A stretch of 62,237 bases of DNA from Alistipes sp. (GTDB lineage Bacteria > Bacteroidota > Bacteroidia > Bacteroidales > Rikenellaceae). The notes beneath the pieces are model-generated. The model was not told the origin of the DNA. It made no database searches and worked only from the letters and a program-made list of their open reading frames with translations. The translations under genes and the position numbers were made by a program. The stretch covers positions 1-62,237 of the forward strand of contig JAGCLX010000077.1 of assembly GCA_017646785.1 (NCBI GenBank), read 5' to 3'. Every line of letters starts with the position of its first letter. Positions within the stretch are counted from its first letter, which is position 1. This document shows positions 28,862 to 36,836 of this stretch, piece by piece.

Positions 28862-30370
28862 ATGAAAAACATATACACCATACTCCTCGTAGCGTTTATT
28901 TCGCTCTTCGCCACATCGTGCGAACAGGGCATTGGCACACGCTACGCTATCGCCATAGAGAACTCTGTTAGCCTATCGTACGACGAGCAGAGTGTTACAC
29001 TCAAATACGTATTGGGAAACGCCGAGCAAGTAAGCAGCGTCAAAGCCTCAACGGCGGCAGCATGGATTAAAAACATCGACACCACGGAGATAGGCAAGAT
29101 CACCTTCGAAGTGGAGGCTAATGATGGCGATGTGCGCCAGGCAACCATCAAGGTGCAGGCCCAGGGTCACGCCACAGCAGAAGTAACCGTGGTGCAGATA
29201 ACAAAGAAGGAGAGCACCTGCATGCAGACACTGCTATTCTACTTCTTCGGCACAAGCCTCGACCGCTACTTCAAGACCAACATCCAGGATGCAGCGGCGG
29301 CTATAGCTGAGGGTGCTATCGGCACAAACAACCGCGTGTTGTTCCTCATCCAGGACGAGAAGCACGAGGCTCACTATGGCGAGTTGTGCTACGACCCCAT
29401 AAACAAGAAGTGCGTAGAACGACATATCGAGGACATCACCCTCGATGGTGCGCTCATCACGCCCGAGCAGATAGGTCAGAACATAGCCCGCATAGCGGAG
29501 ATTGCCCCCGCAGAGCGCTACGGCATCATCTTCGCTGGTCACGGCCAAGGTTGGATACCACGCGAGGCACTCAACGACAATGGTGGCATATCGGCATTCA
29601 GCACATCGTACGGCATGTGGGAGCAGGCACTCGGAGCAGAGGTAACACGCTTGGGCATGCCCGAGACTCGCGCCTTTGGCGAAAAGAACGTACAGGTAAA
29701 CATCACGGAGCTTGCACAGGGCATAGATCTGTCGGGCATATCTCTCGACTACATACTCTTTGACGCATGCTTCATGTCGAACGTGGAGGCTATTTACGAC
29801 CTACGAAACTGTGCAGATTACATTATCGCCTCGCCATGCGAGATTATGGGTCGCGGATTTCCATACCACCGCACACTCCCCCACCTCTTCACCGACAATG
29901 GCGCAACCAGCGACCTCGATGCTGCGGCAAAGAGCTACTACAGCTTCTACAAAGATGAGTACACGGGTAATGCGCGTTGCGGGTCGGTGGCACTCATTGA
30001 CTGCAGCCAGCTGGAGGGACTACGCGACGCCGCTAAGGAGCTGATGAAGACGGGCACCATAGACTACGACCGCGACAACATGCAAACATACGAGGGTCAG
30101 AGCTACCACTTCTTCTACGACATAAGTGAGTGGGCAGACCTCGCAGGAACAGATAAAGAGGCACAAGAGGCATTTCATGAGCAGCTTGAGCGTACGGTAG
30201 TAGCCAAGTATACGCTACCCACATTCTACTCGGCATATGGCTCGTATGGCACATACACCATCAACGAGGAGATATACTCGGGCCTCACAACATCGGCACC
30301 AAGCTACGTGCACACAAGCTACTGGCGCAGTTCTAACTGGTACAAAGATGTGTGGCCATTGGATATGTAA
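28862..30370 (+). CDS. Clostripain-family (C11) cysteine peptidase, lipoprotein
   Basis: A 502-residue surface or periplasmic lipoprotein. The signal ends in the lipobox LFATSC (Cys20). Residues about 35-115 look like a BACON-type beta domain (LKYVLGNAEQVSSVKAS...AEVTVVQ). The rest is a clostripain-like peptidase with the catalytic His in FAGHGQGW (about residue 227) and catalytic Cys in FDACFMSN (about residue 303). C11 peptidases cut after Arg or Lys. The ATG at 28862 was chosen because the in-frame ATG at 28838 lies inside the TATCTTTG promoter element. Possible targets include surface proteins, but none is shown here. Confidence 0.9.
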   Translation: MKNIYTILLVAFISLFATSCEQGIGTRYAIAIENSVSLSYDEQSVTLKYVLGNAEQVSSVKASTAAAWIKNIDTTEIGKITFEVEANDGDVRQATIKVQAQGHATAEVTVVQITKKESTCMQTLLFYFFGTSLDRYFKTNIQDAAAAIAEGAIGTNNRVLFLIQDEKHEAHYGELCYDPINKKCVERHIEDITLDGALITPEQIGQNIARIAEIAPAERYGIIFAGHGQGWIPREALNDNGGISAFSTSYGMWEQALGAEVTRLGMPETRAFGEKNVQVNITELAQGIDLSGISLDYILFDACFMSNVEAIYDLRNCADYIIASPCEIMGRGFPYHRTLPHLFTDNGATSDLDAAAKSYYSFYKDEYTGNARCGSVALIDCSQLEGLRDAAKELMKTGTIDYDRDNMQTYEGQSYHFFYDISEWADLAGTDKEAQEAFHEQLERTVVAKYTLPTFYSAYGSYGTYTINEEIYSGLTTSAPSYVHTSYWRSSNWYKDVWPLDM

Positions 30371-30388
30371 AATTAATCACTATCTTTG
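30359..30388 (+). promoter_or_regulatory. Promoter of ffh
   Basis: TTGG (30359-30362), an 18-base spacer and TATCTTTG (30381-30388), with the ATG 45 bases downstream. Confidence 0.65.
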
Positions 30389-30433
30389 TGCGCCCATTTT
30401 CTAAAAGAATATAATTAAAAGTAGTATAACAAT

Positions 30434-31774
30434 ATGTTTGAAAATCTAACCTCTAAACTCGAACGCTCGTTCAAGATACTCAAGGGTGAAGGTCGCATCA
30501 CCGAGATCAACGTTGCCGAGACTCTCAAGGAGATACGCCGCGCGCTTATCGATGCCGATGTAAACTACAAGGTGGCAAAGACATTCACCGACGAGGTGAA
30601 GCAGAAGGCTTTGGGCCAGGATGTATTGCGCTCGGTGAAGCCCGGACAGATGATGACCAAGATTGTGCGCGACGAGCTCGCAGCACTCATGGGTGGCACT
30701 GCCACTGACATCAACATCGAGGGCAACCCCGCAGTAATCCTTATCGCCGGTTTGCAGGGTTCTGGTAAGACCACCTTCTCTGGTAAGCTCGCCTCGTTCC
30801 TCAAGACTAAGAAGGGCCGACAGGTGTTGCTCGTAGCAGGTGACGTATACCGCCCTGCAGCTATTGACCAGCTTAAGATTCTTGGTGAGACCGTTGGCGT
30901 AGAGGTGTACACCGAGCCAGGAAACAACAACCCTGTGCAGATTGCCGAGAATGCCATTAAGTATGCAAAGCAGAAGTCATACAACACCGTTATCGTCGAT
31001 ACAGCAGGTCGCTTGGCTGTAGACGAGGCAATGATGGTTGAGATTACCGCTATCAAGGCTGCCGTTAACCCCTCGGAGACACTCTTCGTTGTGGACTCAA
31101 TGACTGGTCAGGATGCTGTAAACACAGCTAAGGAGTTCAACGACCGCCTCGACTTCGACGGCGTGGTGCTCACTAAGCTCGATGGCGACACACGCGGTGG
31201 TGCTGCAATCTCTATCCGCTCGGTAGTAAACAAGCCCCTTAAGTTCATCTCTTCGGGTGAGAAGATGGATGCCCTGCAGGTGTTCCACCCCGAGCGTATG
31301 GCAGACCGCATCTTGGGCATGGGTGACGTGGTATCGCTCGTGGAGCGCGCACAGGAGCAGTTCGACGAGGAGGAGGCACGCAAACTTAAGAAGAAGTTGA
31401 TGAAGGATCAGTTCAACTTCAACGACTTCCGCGACCAGATTAGCCAGGTGAAGAAGATGGGTAACCTCAAGGACCTCGCCTCAATGATTCCAGGCATGGG
31501 TAAGGCTCTCAAGGATATCGATATTCCAGATGACGCCTTCAAGCAGACCGAGGCCATCATCGACTCTATGACCCCAGCCGAGCGTGAGCGCCCAGAGATT
31601 ATTAACGCAAGCCGCCGCGAGCGTATTGCTAAGGGCTCTGGTACTAACGTAGCAGATGTAAACCGTCTTCTTAAGCAGTTTGAGCAGACGCGCAAGATGA
31701 TGAAGACCGTGGCAAGTGGCAACCTTCAGCAGCGCATGCAGCAGATGCACAGAGCCGGCAAGCGCCGCAGATAG
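30434..31774 (+). CDS. ffh: Signal recognition particle protein Ffh
   Basis: The GTPase of the signal recognition particle, which delivers membrane proteins to SecYEG through FtsY. The 446-residue protein has the N domain, the G domain with GLQGSGKTT (about residues 108-116), DTAGR, TKLDGD and GGAA, and a Met-rich M domain (about 325-440) that binds 4.5S RNA and signal sequences. It ends with a basic tail. The 4.5S RNA gene was not seen in this window. Confidence 0.97.
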   Translation: MFENLTSKLERSFKILKGEGRITEINVAETLKEIRRALIDADVNYKVAKTFTDEVKQKALGQDVLRSVKPGQMMTKIVRDELAALMGGTATDINIEGNPAVILIAGLQGSGKTTFSGKLASFLKTKKGRQVLLVAGDVYRPAAIDQLKILGETVGVEVYTEPGNNNPVQIAENAIKYAKQKSYNTVIVDTAGRLAVDEAMMVEITAIKAAVNPSETLFVVDSMTGQDAVNTAKEFNDRLDFDGVVLTKLDGDTRGGAAISIRSVVNKPLKFISSGEKMDALQVFHPERMADRILGMGDVVSLVERAQEQFDEEEARKLKKKLMKDQFNFNDFRDQISQVKKMGNLKDLASMIPGMGKALKDIDIPDDAFKQTEAIIDSMTPAERERPEIINASRRERIAKGSGTNVADVNRLLKQFEQTRKMMKTVASGNLQQRMQQMHRAGKRRR

Positions 31775-31857
31775 ACCTTAGATAGTAACATCCATCTACG
31801 ACAAGATAGGTTCATCGTTACCAGATGGCTAAAATTCTCCAAATTTAGTCCTACTAT

Positions 31858-31888
31858 TTTGGAAGAATAAAAATAATTACTATCTTTG
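31858..31888 (+). promoter_or_regulatory. Promoter of tRNA-Lys
   Basis: TTTG (31858-31861), a 19-base spacer and TATCTTTG (31881-31888). The tRNA starts 33 bases later. Confidence 0.75.
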
Positions 31889-31921
31889 CACCACCAAACG
31901 CGAAAGCATTGGTACATCGGA

Positions 31922-31997
31922 GAATCCGTAGCTCAGTCGGTAGAGCACAACACTTTTAATGTTGGGGTCCCGGGTTCGAGCCCCGGCGGATTCACCA
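31922..31997 (+). tRNA. tRNA-Lys (anticodon UUU)
   Basis: A full cloverleaf: acceptor GAATCCG/CGGATTC, D stem GCTC/GAGC, anticodon stem CAACA/TGTTG with loop CTTTTAA (anticodon TTT at 31955-31957), and T stem CCGGG/CCCGG with TTCGAGC. Discriminator A is at 31994 and CCA is encoded (31995-31997). It has its own promoter and terminator. Confidence 0.96.
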
Positions 31998-32004
31998 AAA
32001 GGTT

Positions 32005-32034
32005 AACGAGCAGCAGATTAATCTGTTGCTCGTT
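32005..32034 (+). terminator. Terminator of tRNA-Lys
   Basis: Arms of 15 bases (32005-32019 with 32020-32034) are complementary except for one G-T pair, with no spare loop bases beyond the tip. It lies 7 bases past the tRNA 3' end. Confidence 0.65.
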
Positions 32035-32105
32035 ATTGTATACGTCAGCGAGTAAACTACCCTTGCCACAAAAAAAAGTGGGCTTATGCGCAACGTAAAA
32101 ACAGA

Positions 32106-32133
32106 AAAAGGATGACCCGAAGATCATCCTTTT
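32106..32133. terminator. Terminator of tRNA-Asp (bidirectional)
   Basis: A perfect 10-bp stem (AAAAGGATGA / TCATCCTTTT) with an 8-base loop. On the minus strand it directly follows tRNA-Asp and ends in T residues. Confidence 0.75.
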
Positions 32134-32135
32134 CG

Positions 32136-32209
32136 CGGTGCGTAGGGGACTCGAACCCCTGACCCCGTGCGTGACAGGCACGTATTCTAACCAGCTGAAC
32201 TAACGCACC
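32136..32209 (-). tRNA. tRNA-Asp (anticodon GUC)
   Basis: The minus strand folds as a cloverleaf: acceptor GGTGCGT/ACGCACC, D stem GTTC/GAAT-type, anticodon loop CTGTCAC with GTC, T stem GGGGT..TTCGAGT..CCCC, and discriminator G. CCA is not encoded, unlike the neighbouring tRNA-Lys, so it must be added after transcription. Confidence 0.95.
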
Positions 32210-32247
32210 ATTGTTAGAATCACAACCGTTATCTCTCGATTGCGGTG

Positions 32248-32279
32248 CAAAGATAGCACAAGTTTTTTTATTATGCAAA
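32248..32279 (-). promoter_or_regulatory. Promoter of tRNA-Asp
   Basis: On the minus strand: TTTG (32279-32276), a 20-base spacer and TATCTTTG (32255-32248), 38 bases upstream of the tRNA 5' end. Confidence 0.8.
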
Positions 32280-32412
32280 TTTTTCCGCATATATTTATCA
32301 CAAAATTAACAAACTTATGACTCTATAAGGCTTTATATATGCCCGAGGAAGAGTTTGCAATACCATCCACGCAGGAGCAGAATCTCACCACTACCCTACA
32401 AGTGATGACCGG

Positions 32413-34419
32413 CTATTGAGAGTCCGATGTGGAAGCGTCTGCGTTGGGCTCTGTGGCAAAGGGCTCGGAGCTTGCGGCGGTCACGGAGCTTGCAGGGTTC
32501 GCAGTATTCGCGGCAGTCGCGGCATTGTTAGAGCCCAAGATATCGTCGATAAAGTTCTCGAGTGGGTATTCGGTGGTCATGCCTATCTTTTGGCGGAAGC
32601 GGTGGCGAAGCATCAAGACACTACGTGGCGCAATGGCCAAGAGCTCGGCAATCTCCTTGTTGTCCTGCTTAAGAACGATAAGCATCGACAGCAGCTCCTC
32701 ACGGCGGGTGATTGAAGGCACTCTATCGCGCAGGCGGTGCAGGAACAGCGGATAGAGCATCTCGAAGCATTGGCGGAACTTGGTCTCGCCACTCTCCTTG
32801 AGGATAAACGGCGTCAAAGTCTCCAGCTCGTGACGATTGTCGTTATCGCGTATGAACTCCTTGATATTGCGCGCAATCTCCTCCTTCTCGATATTCGTCT
32901 GGTTAAGTTCTTGCGCCAACGAGGCAAATCGCTCATCGGCCCTTCTCATCTGTATGGTGTAGCGACGCTTCTGATAGAAGAGCAGCACAACAACGACAAG
33001 GATGATTACGACGGATATGGCTATACAAATCAAGAACCACAGGCGCTGATTGGTCTCCTTAAGTTGCATGATGCTCTGCTGCTGCCTCTTCTGCTCCACC
33101 TTCAAATCCACGACGCTCTCAACGAGGTTGAAGTTTAGCTTCTTCGCCTTTAGCGCCTGTTGCTCCTGTAGCATTAGTCGGACATAGTCCTCTACTCGAG
33201 CGTAGTTCTTGCGCTTGAGGTAGTGGTTTAGAATTGGCTCATAGTCGAGGGCTATATTCAGCGGTAAATCACTAGCGCTGAGCAACGTATAGAGGCTATC
33301 CAACATCACGTTAGCCCTTTTTGCGTCCTCTTGTTTTAGGTAGGTGCGCGCCAACTGGTGATATGCCTTGGCACGGTTTGCAGCAGTGCCATGCTTAGCC
33401 ACCAACGCCAACTCTCTTATACCAATGTTTATAGAGTCGCCACCCACCTCGCACATTAGACTGCCGTGCAATAGGTCTACATCCACCATGCCACTGTTAT
33501 ATGGTAGCGACTGGCATAGCTTGCGCGCCCTATCTGTGTAGTACGATATCGAATCGACAACTCCGAGTTGATACAATACCCTACCCTTATTTATATACGT
33601 CTGGGCAGACACCATGGGGTTCTCAGCACTCATTCGCAGCTCAACGCACACAGCCTCTGTTGCGTACAAGTTGGCATACTCGGGAATATCCCAGTAGAGG
33701 AATAGGTCGACCAACGCGTGCAGACTATTTATAACGCCCAAGTCATCACCCTTCATTGCAGCCTCCTCCTTAGCTTGCTGAAACAGCTCTAAGGCATTGT
33801 TGAGATGGCCATTCTTTTTATAGAGCGAGCCCAACATCGCCTTCACCCATTGAGCTCCCGAGGTGTTCTTGCACAGCGAGGCCTGTCGTAGTGCCTCCTG
33901 ACACCAGTTGATTACCTCGGTCTGATAGTTGGGGTTGCTGTAAAATACAGCTGCCGCGTATGCATAGTCGCGGAAATAGCGCTCGGGAGTTGCACGATAA
34001 AGTGGCATGGTTAGGGCCATCATCATGACCTCCTCGGCCTCGCTCATGCGCTCCGTGCGCGAGAGGGCATAACCCTTTACGGAGCAGAAATCTCTCAAGC
34101 ACTCGTTCTGAAGAAGTGGCGATGCGTCAAACGTCTCCTCCAACAAGAGTATGCAAGCCTCGGGCTCACCCTTACTCTGAAAGGTGTTCATCAGCTGCAC
34201 CAACGCCTCTGTGTAGATGAACAGCTGCTCGTCGTCAAGTTCACTTGCATTAACTGGCTGCGAAAGTATGCTCTTGTAGGCAACGATAGCCTCGTCATAC
34301 TCACCGCTACGTTGCGCACCTCTTGCCTGCTGATAGAGATTATCGTTAGCATAGCCGGTGTAGCACACCTGCGCAAATAAGAGGATTGTTACTATTTTTC
34401 TCCAAACAGACAAACTCAT
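32413..34419 (-). CDS. Membrane-spanning TPR-HTH regulator of the fimbrial locus
   Basis: A 668-residue protein: signal-like N terminus (about 1-24), a long helical TPR region (about 30-440), one membrane helix (about 461-482, LWFLICIAISVVIILVVVVLL) followed by KRR, a coiled coil (about 485-530), and a C-terminal LuxR-like helix-turn-helix (about 570-628: TRREELLSML, NKEIAELLAIAPRSVLMLRHRFRQK). The last 40 residues are Ala/Ser/Thr-rich and disordered. The layout suggests a one-component sensor: periplasmic TPRs detect a ligand or subunit and the cytoplasmic HTH binds DNA. It is divergent from the fimbrial operon, which is the likely target. The ATG at 34419 begins the signal segment; an in-frame ATG lies 66 bases upstream. 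Confidence 0.82.
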   Translation of the reverse strand: MSLSVWRKIVTILLFAQVCYTGYANDNLYQQARGAQRSGEYDEAIVAYKSILSQPVNASELDDEQLFIYTEALVQLMNTFQSKGEPEACILLLEETFDASPLLQNECLRDFCSVKGYALSRTERMSEAEEVMMMALTMPLYRATPERYFRDYAYAAAVFYSNPNYQTEVINWCQEALRQASLCKNTSGAQWVKAMLGSLYKKNGHLNNALELFQQAKEEAAMKGDDLGVINSLHALVDLFLYWDIPEYANLYATEAVCVELRMSAENPMVSAQTYINKGRVLYQLGVVDSISYYTDRARKLCQSLPYNSGMVDVDLLHGSLMCEVGGDSINIGIRELALVAKHGTAANRAKAYHQLARTYLKQEDAKRANVMLDSLYTLLSASDLPLNIALDYEPILNHYLKRKNYARVEDYVRLMLQEQQALKAKKLNFNLVESVVDLKVEQKRQQQSIMQLKETNQRLWFLICIAISVVIILVVVVLLFYQKRRYTIQMRRADERFASLAQELNQTNIEKEEIARNIKEFIRDNDNRHELETLTPFILKESGETKFRQCFEMLYPLFLHRLRDRVPSITRREELLSMLIVLKQDNKEIAELLAIAPRSVLMLRHRFRQKIGMTTEYPLENFIDDILGSNNAATAANTANPASSVTAASSEPFATEPNADASTSDSQ

Positions 34420-34510
34420 ACTCTTCTCTTTTTTTAATATAGGACAAGCTAATCCTCTGGAGTACGTATACCCCATGTAGACCATCGTCGCTTAGTTATT
34501 CATTCTATTG

Positions 34511-34542
34511 CAAAATTATGTAAATTCCTTGTTAAGACCAAA
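34511..34542 (-). promoter_or_regulatory. Promoter of the TPR-HTH regulator
   Basis: On the minus strand: TTTG (34542-34539), a 20-base spacer and TAATTTTG (34518-34511), 91 bases upstream of the ATG at 34419. Confidence 0.7.
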
Positions 34543-34553
34543 GCCGAACTGTT

Positions 34554-34615
34554 TACATTTCGATATACATTAGCTATTTTCACCTATAAAATGGTCTATT
34601 GTATGATAAAATGTA
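34554..34615. promoter_or_regulatory. TACATT repeats between the divergent fimbrial promoters
   Basis: TACATT occurs at 34554-34559 and 34566-34571 (12 bases apart), and its inverse AATGTA at 34610-34615. All three lie between the -33 elements of the two divergent promoters. They are candidate binding sites for the neighbouring HTH regulator. The rest of the 323-bp gap (34420-34742) is AT-rich with no gene seen. Confidence 0.35.
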
Positions 34616-34625
34616 GGATTTTGGT

Positions 34626-34657
34626 TTTGGATACTTATAAATATTAAGTTAAATTTG
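34626..34657 (+). promoter_or_regulatory. Promoter of the fimbrial operon
   Basis: TTTG (34626-34629), a 20-base spacer and TAAATTTG (34650-34657), 85 bases upstream of the ATG at 34743. No inverted repeats flank it, so phase inversion is not suggested. Confidence 0.75.
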
Positions 34658-34742
34658 CACGTTGATTTTTTTTAACATAAATCACAAGAACAAACGGGCT
34701 ACTCTTTGCACCCAAGAAGAGGCTCGAATAAAACAGAAAATA

Positions 34743-35333
34743 ATGAAACCAACCCACAGCTTTTACATCCTACTCTTCCTCCTCATCCTTGGTGGAGCGT
34801 CGCAGGTTCGCGCCCAGGAGGTGGCAATTAAGACCAACATCGCCTACGATGCTACAGCCACAGCCAACCTCGGAGTGGAGATTGGATTAGCCAAAAAGTG
34901 GACGCTCGACATCTCGGGCAACTTCAACGCATGGAGCAAGAACGAGGCGACAAAATGGAAGCACTGGCTGGTGCAGCCCGAGGCTCGCTACTGGTTTTGT
35001 GACCGCTTCTCGCGCCACTTCATAGGTGTTCACGCCATCACTGGAGCCTTCAACTTCGGTGGCATCAACAACGGCATCTCTTTCTTGGGTAGCGACTTCT
35101 CAGTGCTCGAGGATAAGCGCTACCAGGGTTACGCCTACGGAGCAGGACTCGCCTATGGCTTTGCCTTTATGCTTTCCGAGCATTTCAACCTCGAGCTGGA
35201 GGCCGGTTTCGGATATATGTATCTCGACTACGAGGTCTTTAATTGCGGTAATTGTGGCCGCAGGATAGGCGATGGCTATCATCACTATGTTGGCCCAACA
35301 AAGGTCGCTGTAAATCTCGTGTATCTCTTCTAA
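34743..35333 (+). CDS. DUF3575 family outer-membrane protein
   Basis: A 196-residue protein with a signal peptide (LLFLLILGGASQVRAQ) and a DUF3575 domain: VAIKTNIAYDATATANLGVE near the N terminus, then W..QPEARYWFCDRFSRHFIGVH, and GYGYMYLDYE-type strands ending in VNLVYLF. It looks like an eight-stranded barrel. The family is regularly found at the head of Bacteroidales fimbrial operons, next to DUF3868 as here. A part in assembly or anchoring at the outer membrane is inferred. The ATG at 34743 directly precedes the signal peptide. Confidence 0.85.
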   Translation: MKPTHSFYILLFLLILGGASQVRAQEVAIKTNIAYDATATANLGVEIGLAKKWTLDISGNFNAWSKNEATKWKHWLVQPEARYWFCDRFSRHFIGVHAITGAFNFGGINNGISFLGSDFSVLEDKRYQGYAYGAGLAYGFAFMLSEHFNLELEAGFGYMYLDYEVFNCGNCGRRIGDGYHHYVGPTKVAVNLVYLF

Positions 35334-35348
35334 TTCACCACACCCACT

Positions 35349-36788
35349 ATGAGAATTATTTTCTTGACCATAGCACTACTCCTAACCGCCGTTACGGGTT
35401 ATGCACAGAACAACCAAGAGGTAGACATCAAGGACTTTACCCTGGAGCTTAAGGATGATGGCTACCTGAATGTCGACATTGATATCGACTTCTCGGAGCT
35501 AAACATCAAGACTACCCAGGTGGTTGTCCTTACTCCCATCATCGTCAATGGTGATAACTCACACGAGCTTAAGTCGATAGCTATCTATGGACGCAACCGC
35601 CGCATATACTACCTGCGTAACGAGGCCGAGATACCCACAACGGCTGAGGATGTAGTACTCACACCCAAGGAGGCTGAGGGTATTATCTCCTACAGCGCCT
35701 CTGTCTATTTCACCAACTGGATGGATGGCTGCCGTTTGGAGTTGCTACGCTCAGACTTTGGCTGCTGCGGCACACCATTGATGATTGACAGAGAGCTGCT
35801 CGTTGATAGATTTCCCATCGAGGCCTACTACCCCGAGTTTATCTACCTGCGCCCCGAGCACGAGGCTGTTAAGACCCGTCAGATTAGCGGCTCGGCATTC
35901 GTAGACTTCCCCGTAAGCAAGACCGACATCTACCCCACTTACCGAAACAATGTGGCAGAGCTTGCCAAAATTACGGGTACTATAGACTCGGTGAAGCGCG
36001 ACAAGGATATCACCATCAAGTCGATTTCGATTAAGGGTTATGCCTCACCCGAGAGCCCATATAGCAATAACACCCGCTTGGCAAAGGGTCGTACCGAGGC
36101 CCTGAAGCTCTATGTCGAGGATATGTACCACTTCGACAATGGATTTATCAAAACAGACTATGAACCAGAGGATTGGGCGGGTCTTGAGCGCTATATCGAG
36201 GCATCATCACTACCCCACAAGGCGGAGATTTTGGAGGCTATTCGCTCGGACAGAGAGCCTGATAAAAAGGAGTGGATTATCAAGTCTACATGGAAGGAGG
36301 AGTACCGCTACTTGTTAGATAACTGCTACCCCGCACTGCGTCACTCGGACTACGTTATCGAGTACGAGATTAAGAGCTACAGCACCCCCGCGGATATAGA
36401 GCGCATACTCCACACCGCGCCACAAAATCTCTCACTGGAGGAGTTCTTCATCCTTGCACAGACCTACGAGCCTGGTAGCGACGAGTTTAACGACTTGTTC
36501 GAGACAGCCGTGAGAATGTATCCCAACGACCCCGTTGCGAACCTCAACGCTGCAAACTCAGCTATTCTCAAGGGCGACTACCCCTCTGCCCTCCGCTATC
36601 TCGACAAGGCGGGCGATATGGCTGAGGCCATCTACACGCGCGGTGTCTTGGAGGTGTACATGGAGAATAATAAGGCGGCAAAGCCCTATTTCGAGGAGGC
36701 TCTCCAGCGAGGCATACCCGAGGCTGAGGAGGCCCTGGTGGAGATTGCCAAGAACCGACATATTGTAACGATGAACAACAAACAATAA
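35349..36788 (+). CDS. DUF3868 protein with OmpA-like region
   Basis: A 479-residue exported protein. Signal peptide to about residue 20 (AVTGYAQ). Residues about 22-120 form the DUF3868-type beta domain (VDIDFSELNIKTTQVVVLTPII). The middle has an OmpA-C-like segment (SIKGYASPESPYSNNTRLAKGRTEALKLYV), which in OmpA proteins binds peptidoglycan. The C terminus carries TPR-like helices (NLNAANSAILKGDYPSALRYLDKAGDMAEAIYTRGVLEVYM). It lies 15 bases after the DUF3575 gene. The pair may link the fimbrial machinery to the wall and outer membrane; that is inferred. Confidence 0.8.
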   Translation: MRIIFLTIALLLTAVTGYAQNNQEVDIKDFTLELKDDGYLNVDIDIDFSELNIKTTQVVVLTPIIVNGDNSHELKSIAIYGRNRRIYYLRNEAEIPTTAEDVVLTPKEAEGIISYSASVYFTNWMDGCRLELLRSDFGCCGTPLMIDRELLVDRFPIEAYYPEFIYLRPEHEAVKTRQISGSAFVDFPVSKTDIYPTYRNNVAELAKITGTIDSVKRDKDITIKSISIKGYASPESPYSNNTRLAKGRTEALKLYVEDMYHFDNGFIKTDYEPEDWAGLERYIEASSLPHKAEILEAIRSDREPDKKEWIIKSTWKEEYRYLLDNCYPALRHSDYVIEYEIKSYSTPADIERILHTAPQNLSLEEFFILAQTYEPGSDEFNDLFETAVRMYPNDPVANLNAANSAILKGDYPSALRYLDKAGDMAEAIYTRGVLEVYMENNKAAKPYFEEALQRGIPEAEEALVEIAKNRHIVTMNNKQ

Positions 36789-36836
36789 AACATATAAACA
36801 ACTAACAATTAATTTATTAACTCAAATTTTCAGTTT

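Noticed and set aside
31886..32181. Open frames over the tRNA pair on both strands
   Set aside because: They are made of tRNA-Lys and tRNA-Asp sequence read as protein.
32339..32419. A 26-codon frame on the plus strand
   Set aside because: No promoter or homology is visible, and it overlaps the 3' end of the TPR-HTH gene.
34420..34742. Invertible (phase-variable) fimbrial promoter
   Set aside because: Bacteroidales fimbriae often have these, but no inverted repeats flank this promoter and no recombinase gene is near.
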